Shown here: in pieces, positions 53,349-64,000 of the stretch | How positions within the stretch are numbered: position 1 is the first letter of the stretch | Layout of the letters: every line of letters starts with the position of its first letter | Assembly (NCBI RefSeq): GCF_902459465.1 | Contig: NC_047064.1 | Span: forward strand, 4,490,762 to 4,554,761 | From: Asterias rubens | Lineage: Eukaryota > Echinodermata > Asteroidea > Forcipulatida > Asteriidae | Direction of reading: 5' to 3' | DNA length: 64,000 nt | Position numbers and translations under genes: made by a program | Notes under the pieces: generated by a model | Seen by the model: only the letters and a program-made list of their open reading frames with translations | What the model was told of the DNA's origin: nothing | Database searches by the model: none

Positions 53349-54249
53349 AATCTCACCCGTTGATTGCCCCTAATCCAGGCAGGCGACTGACACACAGCAT
53401 CGTCTTTCAACTGTTTTTCAAGTCATCGGACAAAATGGGGGAACCTGTTTTTTTTTTTACCTCGCGTAGACAAACTGTTGACACAGTCCTTTTTTTTTCT
53501 AAATTCGATTTTTTTTTCCAGTGTCCTTTTCGCGCAATCTCGCCTGTGATCACTGTTGGTTTATGCAACAGCTTCGTGTAGTCAACGTATCAGGTTTCAG
53601 AGCAATGGGTGAAACACAACACTGCATTTTAAATTCATGATTTCAACCCGAACATGCACTTGAATGTTTAAACTTGATGCCATTCATTAAAAAATCACCC
53701 AAAGCTCCAGTTGTCACTTTCTCAGTTACGAACGTGACAAAATGACACGTATAATGTTGCATGAGACCTAAACGTAGCCTGGAACAAACTCCTTGTCACC
53801 CCAACTTAATCTGGAATATTTCACGCGACGTCAAAAGGGTTAGTGTGCAGGATTTTGTGCCTTCATTTCCGTGGTTGGGGACTTTTAAGTTCTTGGACAA
53901 AAGATATTATACATGATTGGTACAGTGGTGACAAAATATTCACTGACAGTATTCATGATTTGTGTGATCAACCATAGTAAAATGAAGCAAACAACGGTGG
54001 AAATTTGGGCTTAATCCGATGTGTGAGTCAAGAGAAATAATAGTGGAAAACCATGCAGTTTTCTGCATGTAATCACATTGTCCTTATACAATGTTGGTTG
54101 TAACAAAGTGAAATAAAGTGCTGCTTTAAAAATATACAGTTTTCTTTAATGTAACTCAATTTCAGACGGAAATATTTTACAGAAAGTTAAAATGAAAGTA
54201 CACTGACGTTTATCTAAAGAAATTACTTCTTTTTTGTTTGGGGGGGGGG

Positions 54250-54445
54250 TTCGATTTCCAGTCATTACACTTGTGTCCTTGAGCAAGACACTTCATTATA
54301 ATCGCTTCTTTTCTTCCAAAGATATGAATTAATGTATGCGAGAGTAGAAAATGATTTTCCGCAGTGACCTCTGAGAGGAGGAACGTTATTGGCCCAATGT
54401 CTAGGGCACTATAAAGCGCAGTCATTATTGTAAAATGCCCTTCAT
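54250..54445 (+). mobile_element. tRNA-related SINE with ttgtgtccttgagcaagaca body
   Basis: A B-box-like ggttcgatttcc is followed by cacttgtgtccttgagcaag, a conserved central-domain-like stretch found in SINEs of many aquatic animals, and by a tail with cactataaagcgcagtcat. No gene product. Confidence 0.65.
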
Positions 54446-54852
54446 AAAGAACTAGGAATGTTTTGAATGAACCATTTGTCGTGCCCCCCCCCCCCCCCCC
54501 CTTAGGGTTGAAGATGGTCTCTTGAAGCATAGAGGAACATGATGTAAAGCAATCCCGTGAATGATTTTGATGAGAGCATGTAGTCATCAAGCCGTTAATG
54601 AACCGAGACACAACAGGTAGACGGATGAGCCGACCGCTTACACTAGTCAGCCCCCTGTCTCGGTCTGTCTCTGTCTCACTCTTTGCCTTGATGGAGTGAC
54701 ATAAATTGAAGGTCAGCAGAGAGAGAGAAAAAAGAGGAGAAAGCCAATGTCACCATCGACGGTGGAGTCCAGGAATCGTCTGACTGTCTAATCGATATCG
54801 CCAAAACACGCTCCAGGCGTTTGTCGATTGATTAAAAAGAAATGCCGTTCGG

Positions 54853-55199
54853 ATTAAAGGCACTAGACACCTTTTGTAATTATTGCCAAAGACCAGTATT
54901 CTCACTTGCAATAACAAACCCGTGGAAATTTGGGCTAAATTGATCATCGAATTTGCAAAATAAAAGGAAAAACACCCTTGTTGCTTGTACTTTGTGTCCT
55001 TTCAGAATGATGCCTAATGAAAGGCTTCAGCCAAAGTATTTTATTATTTGAGTGAGGAATTACCTCTTTCTCAAAAACTCCTTTTCAGAGGGAGCCATTT
55101 CTCACAATGTTCTATATTGCTCGTTACCAAGTATGTTTATATTTATGTTATTTCTAACAATTATTTTGAGTAATTACCAATAGTGCCCAGTGCCTTTAA
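54853..55199 (+). repeat. Family A element
   Basis: From ttaaaggcactagacacctt to gtgcccagtgcctttaa, with a variant core (ctaatgaaaggcttcagcc) shared with 58112-58495. Confidence 0.82.
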
Positions 55200-55683
55200 G
55201 TTTGCTGTGGCGAAAGGCGCCTCGGATGTGCACACCGTGCGGACTGTTGGGGTAATGTTTCGGATTATTATCTCGGGAAATTGTTGAGCCAGGTAATAAG
55301 TAATGTTGGATTTATCACTTTCTCCCTGCTGGAGAGGAGGCGCTTTTTCAGAAGGGAAATAACTGACTCTCCGGTGAATGAGCTTGTCAACGCAAAGTGT
55401 TATTTACAATCCACGTTTACAAAAACTTGCTGGGATGACCAATAAATTTATTTTTCCCATTCAGATCAGTGGCTCCCCTCATAAGTAATGCAAATGCGGT
55501 ATGATGCTATAGTTTAGTATGGTGGGTTAAAGGTAGAATAAACAACAATCCAAACGAATCATCAAGTTAGTATCAACGTTTCAATTATAACTGCAAAAAC
55601 AAACCCAAATACGGCCTGTGAACTGGGCTTTTGTTACTCGGTCTGTAAATCAGAAGGTATCTTTTCGAATACATGGATTTTGT

Positions 55684-56058
55684 TTAAAAGACACTGGATA
55701 CCTTTGGTAATTGTCAAAGACCAGTCTTCTCACTTGGTAAAATAACAAACCTGTACAAATTTGAGCTCAAATGGCAAATGGTCGTCGAAGTGGCGAGAAG
55801 AAAAAACACCCTTGTCACACGAAGTTGTGTGATTTCAGATGCTTGATTTCGGAACCTCAAAATCTAATTCTGTGGTCTCAAAATCAAATTCAATTGTTTG
55901 AGTGGAAAATTACTTGTTTCTCGAAAACAACGTTACTTTAGAGGGAGCCGTTTCTCACAATGATTTATACTATCAACAGCTATCCATTGCTTGTACCAAG
56001 TAAGTTTTTATGATAACAATTATTTTGAGTAATAACCAATAGTGTCAAGAGCCTTTAA
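55684..56058 (+). repeat. Family A element
   Basis: From ttaaaagacactggatacct to gtgtcaagagcctttaa. Confidence 0.84.
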
Positions 56059-56610
56059 TGAACGGTATAATTTGAGACTTTGAGGTAAGAGGTAAGCTTA
56101 AACGTGCGTTATTACGTCGTTGGTCCAATGGAGTTAATTCTTTCACATTCTAATTTTAAATAGTGAGACTTTGAAAGGGGTAGTGAGTTTTTCCTGCTGC
56201 ATGCAGTGAAGTGAAATAGGCTAGAAAGGAAGACCCAACTTTAATGCTACTCTCAGCACAACGATTCCTTCAAATTGCAGCCCATGTTTGGTCATCACTG
56301 CATAATGTCAAAACTACTCAACGACTGTTGTAACTAAATTAAATAACGCCTGACTCCAAGATCGTTTCGATCGTAAGATCACAAGCACCTATTATAAACA
56401 AAACGTGACCGTGAATTTGTCAACTCAAGGAAAAGCCGGAAAAAGAAGCTCTTCACAGTCCCCCCCCCCCCAAACAACTCACCCTATAACCACGGCATGT
56501 AGCATTCCTAAACATGATTCCAAGCCTGTATTTCTGAACTCTGTCATTTCCACAGTGTCAGCAGTAAACATGTTATTTCAGGTAGCTTTAGACACCGACC
56601 ATTAAAACCC

Positions 56611-57016
56611 TTAAAGACACTGGACACCTTTAGTAATATTGTCGAAGACCACTCTTCTCACTAGGTGTATCTCAACATATGCACAACATAACAAACCTAG
56701 TTAAAATTTGAACTCAATTGGTCGTCGAAGTTGCGAGACAATAGTGAAAGAACATACACCCTTGCCACTCAAAGTTGTGTGCTTTCAGATGCTTGACTTT
56801 GGGACCTCAAAATCTATTTCTTTGGTCTCGAAATTAAATTTAAATATTTTAGTGGAAAATTACTACTTTATCGAAAACTACATTACTTCAGAGGGAGCCG
56901 TTTCTCACAATGTTTTATACTATCAACAACTCTCCATTGCTTGTTACCAAGTAAGTTGTTTAATAATATGCTAACAATTATTTTGAGTAATTACCAATAG
57001 TGTCCAGTGTCTTTAA
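56611..57016 (+). repeat. Family A element
   Basis: From ttaaagacactggacacctt to gtgtccagtgtctttaa. Essentially full length. Confidence 0.87.
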
Positions 57017-58111
57017 AACAAAATTGAAACAGTGCCCGACACAAATCGCTCATGGTTTATTCAAAAGAATTCCTGAATTGGTTTTGTTTTATATTATGTG
57101 GAGAGAGTCGGCAGAGAGTACGGCTGTATTAGTCACTGGTTCTGGCCCACTTCACCGCAGTTCAGAATAATTCGTCTTGTGGCCAATACTTCGTTATTTT
57201 GCTGGAGGTGTTTCTTCGTCCCTTCCTAAAATGTGTTGCCTTTACGCCTAGCCAGAAAAATCATCTCGAATTACCACGGCCAGTGTAAATGTGCCCCCAC
57301 GATTAATTGCGTCACCTTCTGGTCAATTTGGGGGGCTTCGCATTAGTTTCATTTTAAACAGAGGTTTGTGGATGTATACGATGTGTCTGTTTGCTTTAAC
57401 AATCTTGGTCGTGCCCAAGGGTCGCAATTTAAGAATCGCTCTTCAGTGATCTAGATGTGTTGTTGTTGAGGGAGCGAGACTCTGATGGAATGCCCACTCA
57501 CATAAAGGTATACTCTGGAAAAACAGAGGCTGTTGTTCTAAAAAAAAAAAAAAAAAAAATTCTGGTGTGTCAGTTAGAAACTGATGCAGTGAAAAATAAC
57601 ACATCAAGTAAACAATTTGTTGTTTTCATTTCTTGTTACAACTGTAGTGTAGCATTTCAAAAATCGGCTTTCTACCTATTTCTAACTGTATTATAGGCTT
57701 TGTTTGTATCCACAAGTTGAACAAGCTATGAAAATATCCCATTAACAAGCGATGTTTTCCCGTCGGCTAAATTAAAATGATTATTCGTTCACAAATATTT
57801 CTACTAATTTCTGATCACATATTCACCTAACTCAAAATAAGTAACAAGTTTAACAGTTCAATACACTCCAATTAAACCCTGTAATTTTATACAGTACAAT
57901 TAGCGCATATTACCCCCCCCCCCTTAAAAAGTGATCGAAGTGAAAACAAGAAAAGAACACTCAAAGAGCAATCTCGAAATCTGCTTTGGGCCTGTTTTTC
58001 CCCCGTTTTTTCTCCTTTTTTTTTGTTTTGTTTTTTGTTTTACATCATCTCTAATCACACGCGCATAGGGCCTACATGTTATTCCTGAATCCTAAATAGA
58101 AATCGAGCGAA

Positions 58112-58495
58112 GGGACGCATTGGACACCGTTTGTTACATTTGCAAAGACCAGTATTATCACTTGGCGTATCCCATGATCATAATTCATATAATAACAAAC
58201 CTGTGAAAATGTTCACTCAAATGGTAATGTTGCAAGAAAATAACAAAAAAAAAAAAACACCCTTGTTGCACAAATTTGTGTGCATTCAGATGGCTAATGA
58301 AAGGCTTACCGAGCTGAACTATTGTATTATTTTAGTGAGAAATTACTTTTTGTTCTTTTTCAAAGCAACGTTACTTCAGAGGGAGCCGTTTCTCACAATG
58401 TCTTTATCAACAGCTCCCCATTGCTCGTTCCCACGTAAGTTGTTATGCTGATAAATGTGTTCAGTAATTAACACAATAGTGCCCAGTGCCTTTAA
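58112..58495 (+). repeat. Family A element, variant core
   Basis: From ggacgcattggacaccgttt to gtgcccagtgcctttaa, with the ctaatgaaaggcttaccgag core variant. Confidence 0.8.
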
Positions 58496-59458
58496 ATAAA
58501 TGAAATCTTGTAGCCCACCACGTATACAGCCATTTAGTTTTTTTTGTTTAAGTTATTTCTATTTGTACATTTCATCACTGTACATGTCGCTAAACGACTT
58601 GCGTGCTACTCCCCAAAGGGCCCGGAAACCGAGGGTATTTTTACACGCACGGGTTTTCGTTTCGAGAGTTTGAGTGAACCGCGTCTTTCTTGAGTGAATC
58701 CAAGTAAAATATTCCACTTTGGAGTGGCCTCTTAGAAACGTGTTTTTTTTTCTTTCCTCCCACCTCTCTCTCTGTGTCCTTTTCTAGAGCAACCAATCCA
58801 ATTTGAATTGGATAAAGAGTTGTAGATGCAGGCTAGTTGCGTAAAATGTGAACGGTTTTCGTCAACGGCTGTAATTAAGTGAAACCAGTACACAGCCAAT
58901 GTTACAATTCACAGAACGCCAAGCTTATTTACAGGCTTCTTATTTCTATCTTTCTGTTTTAAGTCAGGCTGGCCGAATGTCTCTCAACACATAGACAGAC
59001 TGTTATTATAGACAACAACGAACGGTTATGGTATGGCGACATTTGTGTATGAGTGTCAGGGATGTCTTGGTTCGGATTTACTCTAAGAAGGTGTCAATTT
59101 AAGACACAAGATTAATTCCAATTGATTGGATACTTCTAGTCTGAGGGAAGAACAAAACGTCAGCTGTTAAGTGAACAAATTGATAGGAAGCGTTGCTGTT
59201 GTTCTGTTTCAGTTACAAGGCTGAAACACTCAGGGAACTTTGGACTCAATTTCGTTGGAAACAGGGCTTTTTTCTATTCTGAAAATCCTTGGTAATGTCA
59301 ATTAAATGTAAATTATATCTTTATACGACCAAGTTCAAGATATAAGTATAGAAGATCCAAAGCAAATATAGGTTGGTAGGGACCTACATAACAATCGGAG
59401 TTATTTTAAACATATAAAATACTAAAACAGTGTTGAAAAGATTCTGCTGCTAACGCCA

Positions 59459-59845
59459 TTTAAAGGCCGTGGACACTATTGGCAATTACTCAAAATAATT
59501 ATTGCCATAAAACCTTTCTTGGTGACGAGTAATGGGGAGAGGTTGATGGTATAAGACATTGTGAGAAACAGCTCCCTCTGAAGTGCCATAGTTTTCAAGA
59601 AAGAAGTAATTTTCCACGAATTTGATTTCGAGACCTCAGATTTAGAACTTGAGGTCTCGAAATAAACCATCTAAACGCACACAACTTGGTGTGACAAGAT
59701 TGTTTTCTTCTTTCATTATTATCTCGCAACTTTGATGACCGATCGAGCTCAAATTTTCACAGGTTAGTTATTTTATGCATATGTTGAGATACACCAACCG
59801 TGAAGGCTAGTCTTTGACAATAACCAATAGTGTCCACTGCCTTTA
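59459..59845 (-). repeat. Family A element
   Basis: From tttaaaggccgtggacacta to gtgtccactgcctttaa. A clean full-length copy useful as family reference. Confidence 0.9.
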
Positions 59846-60188
59846 AACGACGTTTATTTATTTACATTTTTTTTTTTTTTGTTACTCATCTGCGATCTGC
59901 AAACCTCCCGAAGTCCTTAAGCTACAATCCTCGTTGAAACAAACGATAGCAGACAAACTCACCTTTTCCCATTGCGCTCTCTCCTCCATGGGTTTACATC
60001 TACTCTTTGTGCACCCTTGGCGTTGTTATTCCAGTTGCTTGCTACGTGACGATGACTACTGGATAACAATCCGGGGTGCAAGATTATCTCAAGGCGGATC
60101 AGGTGTTTAGAGACGCTGTTTTTATTTGGCCACAGGTGGATGGGTCCTCCTGGAGACCCCCCCCCCGCAATCCCATACTAAGACGCCC

Positions 60189-60219
<31 letters not shown>

Positions 60220-61179
60220 AAAAAAACTTCCACCACAGGCCTTATAACTTTGTAGGCCTAGATTTTCCCAGCCAACCCCAGCCAAGTAAAACATCATACA
60301 ATGTCATTAACACTCATTCAAATTCACGCATTTTAACAAATCCACTCAAATGGATTCATCAATAGTTTTAGCTGTTAGGCCTAATACGTTCAATTTCGTC
60401 TTAATGCACACACGATTTCAGTTTCGTTTTATCAGTCATTATGTTTCTTTTATAGGTATTCAAGACTACACTCTTAACGTGTATTTCTACAACCCATTTT
60501 TCTCTTAATTGAATTGAATGGTTGACCAGCCTCTTGCTGCCGGCTTTTTACGAAATTGAATGAATCTTGCGGCATAATGAAATTGAATGACCTTATTTTT
60601 TGACAAATGAATGCAAAACTTAAAAACACTCCCTCTGCTTTGACTTTTGAATGCTGATTCAACGGAGTATTAATTTCCAAGCGAAATTGAAAAAGACAGT
60701 GAATGCATTTCTGTGTTAAAATTGGCCAGGGGATTGAATGAATACACTATATAATGTTAATAAGAAACACACTTCTTCTAAAAACATTTTTTCGTAGTTT
60801 TAGAAATCATCTGCGCGGGTTTATTTCGAATAGTCGTCTAAATTTTTTTGGAAACAATGAATAGGCTACATTGAGGAATACACATTGACAATTTCTCAAA
60901 ACAATTAAAAACCCCCAAAACAAAATAAAAACTTTTTCAAAATATTTGACAATTATATTTTTTAAATGTTCTTGATTCTACGGACAATATACATACCATT
61001 AATCTTATTATGGGATGCCGCTTTGAAATGCTTAATTATCACGACACAATAAACAGACTTATAACAGTATTTTTTACAGTGAGAACTTGCAAAGTTGTCT
61101 GAGTGTACAGCAAACCTCTTTAAGCAAAAACACATCACGTTGCAATAATATTTACAAAGATTCGTCAGAAGATCTACTA

Positions 61180-61575
61180 TAGCACCTTGAAGGACCACGT
61201 TGCCTTGGATCGGTCCAGTTGGTCTTTGAAAAGCGTTTGTAACCGTTTGTTGTAAAATGCAAAGACATTTTAAAAGTAAAATATAATGATCCACACAAGT
61301 ATCACTCGAAATTGCGTGGTTTTCCTTTTACCTCGTCGACAAACACGGTCGGCCATTTATGGGAGTCAAATTGTTGACTCCCATAAATGGCCGACTGTGT
61401 TAGTTTGCAAAGTAAAGGGAAAACCACGCAATTTCGAGGCAAATGTGTGTGGATCATTGTACCCTGCTTTTAAAACATCTTTCCAACCATATGCATTTTA
61501 TAACAAACGGTTACAAATACTTTTCAAAGACCAACTCGACCGATCCATGGCAACGTGTTCCTTTAAGCTTCGTTT
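61180..61575. repeat. Long foldback element, arms about 190 bp
   Basis: Arms at about 61190-61368 and 61369-61570 are inverted copies: caccttgaaggaccacgttg against caacgtgttcctttaagctt, gaaaaccacgcaatttcgag against ctcgaaattgcgtggttttc, and gggagtcaa meeting ttgactccc at the centre. The right arm has an extra about 25-bp piece. No coding capacity. Confidence 0.9.
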
Positions 61576-61584
61576 TCAAACTAT

Positions 61585-61900
61585 TTAGTTTGTACCTTCC
61601 CAATGCTTGGATACCATTTGTTTCCCCAATGTATTTTGGATAAGGTTGATCTTTGTTTTTCTTTTTTGAAATACGATTTGTTGCAAGAGGAATACCTGTA
61701 TACCTTTCGGGCAACGTGCTTTGGATTCTGAAGATCCTAACGTTGTCAAGGGGATCGATGTTAGTTGAGGCCAATGAATCCAGCATACGCCACTGCGTCC
61801 AGAAAAGGTATTCCAGACACACCAGGACAAGCATAGTGGTTTGTCGACAATATTTGTCGAACTTCTTGCTTTGTCGGGCACAATGCCAGACGCATTAGGC
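61585..61900 (-). CDS. Open stretch, unknown
   Basis: A minus-strand frame reads MLVLVCLEYLFWTQWRMLDS, then NIDPLDNVRIFRIQSTLPER and YTGIPLATNRIS. LFWTQW followed by a basic strand faintly resembles a YWTD-type repeat, but no repeat periodicity or cysteine module confirms it. No acceptor of quality precedes it. It sits beside the foldback element at 61180-61575. Confidence 0.15.
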
Positions 61901-64000
61901 GAAACGTAATACTTTGTCGGAAACACTGCAGTCTTTCACATGGACCACATGATGTATACCATTACTGTATTTTTTACACAACATATTTTAAGCAAATTAA
62001 TAAATTCATAAATATACGTCGTTTTCAATAAAGGGATACTTAATTTATAATAATTTCAATCTACTTTTATAGGATAAAAGCAGTCCATTTTGAAGGGGAC
62101 ATTACATACATTGCAGTAGTTTACTTTCGACGGACAATTGATTGAAAACCAAGAGATTCGTGACAAGCTTATCCAGCAAGAACAGCCCAAAACAAAATGG
62201 CGCCACAACTCTGCCATTAATGGCGCATAACTGTATATAGGTGCCGTGTCGTATGAATTAACCACATTTCTATTCGATTACAGTTTAGTATAAAACTCAT
62301 TCATCATTTAAAAACCATTCAGTGTATATACTTGTCACCCCTGTAGGCAGTTTAACCACGAAGGGGAAATTTATCTGGAAAGGTGCCAGAAGAAACAGCG
62401 AGCAATTTATGTTAAACGCTTTGTCCAAAGTATGAAATAGACCCATTACGCTTTCATGGGGGGAATGCCATAGTTGTTGCTAGAGGCGAATAATTAGCAC
62501 CCAAATAATTAGGGTAAGCGGAAACATTTGGGGCTTTTGGCCGAGACAGATTAGTTGTAGATTGCAGTCTTCTTACTTTCCATTGGTACGCGGGTTATAG
62601 TTTGCTAAGCATTGCTTTACGAAGCATGATATGCGATTGCTCATTGCAAGACTATAGACTCAATACGTTCTTTTTTTCTTTCAAAAATATGACATGTTAA
62701 GGGGAAATGACATCTAAGGTCAGTCCACAACTTTAGTCTGCTACTAATTATGATTTTACAACTACTTTTATTCTAATAGCCCCAAAACGATGACCCTGCG
62801 GTCCTCGTTACTGCTTTCTAATGAAATACTTTACCATTATTTTTTAGCTTTTAAATCGCCTTTGAGAAAAACTCTGCTTACGGTCAAAACGTGGGGCCAT
62901 TGACCATGTCGGCAATAACCACAGGTAATTGAGTTTGGCAAGCAGTTTGAAAACGCTTACACCCCCTTCTCCCCTCAATAAATTAAACATAGCATTTCCA
63001 AAGGGTTGTTAATAGAAATTGTAGATGTGGTGATTAAGAAGGATTTAGGCATATAATTAAACTCTTAAGTACAACGGTGTACCAAGCTCAATCATGTTTG
63101 AAAACTGACAGCTGAGCTTTCCTCAGACAATATTTACCATAGTAGCTTGAAGTGGATTTTAAAACCACTCGATAGACAACTGTGTAAGGCATTTGTAAAT
63201 ACAATACCTGCGTACCTTCTCTGTTGTTATATAATGCACGTATCTACAAATAAGCGCTTGACAAAAGGACACATTTGATAAAGAAAGGTTCGAAACTTTT
63301 GAAATGTGGGACCGATTTTTGGTGTCGCACTGTATAATAAAGAGTTTTAAGGGTGCTGCAGTGCTGTCAGCAGCTGTAACACCGGGCGAACACCCTTCTC
63401 TTTAACTGGGTCCGTTTACCTACATTGGAAAACCGTAATCTTTAAAAGCTCTACATTTTAGTAAAAGTACCTGCCACAACAAATAAGGTTATGCTTATTG
63501 ACTTTCAGTTTTTTCTTTCTCCCTGTCCAACCAATAGCTCAATGACATTCGGCCTAGAGTTCATTTTAAAAAGATTTTAAGCACACAAAATTGCTAAGCA
63601 AACAAACAAATAAAAACTTATCAGCAGAAAATGTTAACCAGCTGAGTTGACATTAAGTTGACAGCATTGCGACTGGAGCCCCCGCTACTAGTTGTGGCTT
63701 ACTCAAGAACTTTGCTGAGCAAAGATTGTTTACTTAATAGCTTTTTAAAATTATGTTTAGGTCTTTAGTAAACAGTTTATTTGTAGATACTCAGTCGTAG
63801 TCATTTTTTTTTTCGTGGTAAAATCTGAAATTTGATTAATAACAAAGTAAGTTTGTCTTTAAAGTCCCTCGTAAATGATTGTCTCGAAATCTTCGAGTAA
63901 CTTTCTATTGTTGTTCATATAGAAGTTTATACACAGAGTCTGGTTCTCATGGTAGAATTAAAATCTACATTCTTAAAAGTCCTGAAGTTGGTTGTCCATT

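Larger units (their letters stand above)
53360..64000. other. Gene-poor right third
   Basis: Besides the repeats listed I see no supported gene. Short open frames are without domains or splice context. Homopolymer runs include 18 C at 54485-54502, 19 A at 57541-57559, and a C/A run at 60192-60226. Confidence 0.45.

Noticed and set aside
1-64000. CRISPR arrays, bacterial operons, viral genes
   Set aside because: No spaced direct-repeat arrays, no ribosome-binding-site-led gene clusters and no viral protein families were seen. All supported genes have spliceosomal introns.

Overview
The window is eukaryotic and AT-rich. Its coding sequence is split into short exons with consensus splice sites, and its spacers are dense with short inverted-repeat elements and tRNA-headed SINEs. 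Gene content (an SSUH2 homologue and multi-exon C-type-lectin transmembrane receptors) and the repeat spectrum point to a marine deuterostome invertebrate, most likely an echinoderm and possibly a sea star. The species assignment is inference. No bacterial operons, CRISPR arrays or viral genes were seen.

Layout. (1) Positions 1-2768: upstream spacer with foldback elements and a perfect 94-bp palindrome. (2) Positions 2769-15180, plus strand: an SSUH2 homologue in 12 coding exons, 524 codons plus stop if the 10-nt first coding exon is right. It has a Pro/Gln/Gly repeat N-terminus, a DnaJ-like cysteine-rich zinc-binding centre and a conserved C-terminal domain. (3) Positions 17263-22545, minus strand, convergent with SSUH2: a single-pass receptor with small CxC cysteine modules, a Thr/Ser-rich stalk, an NPTY exon and a 303-residue tail full of tyrosine motifs. 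Its first exon was not found. (4) Positions 30632-44920, minus strand: a paralogous receptor, 954 aa in 10 exons, which keeps the same module order but also carries two C-type-lectin domains and ends in a canonical ITAM. (5) Positions 45000-64000: mostly repeats, plus one weakly supported two-exon minus-strand candidate at 51772-53348 and a few unassigned open stretches.

The main result is the pair of receptors in tandem. Exon phases agree across both, two exons have identical lengths (80 and 50 nt), and tyrosine motifs recur in the same order. The larger member looks like a lectin-type recognition receptor wired for SH2 and PTB signalling, with two NPTY motifs, many YxxL/I/V sites and a C-terminal YxxL-x7-YxxL. 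The smaller member lacks the two phase 1-1 lectin exons and the ITAM extension. This looks like a ligand-binding/signalling receptor family that diversified by exon gain or loss. All functions are inferred from sequence.

The rest is dominated by TTAA-flanked non-autonomous elements. Family A has about 20 full or nearly full copies of about 250-430 bp plus fragments. Family B has four copies, one nested inside a family D element with a recognisable TTAA target. Several other foldback families and at least two SINE types are also present.
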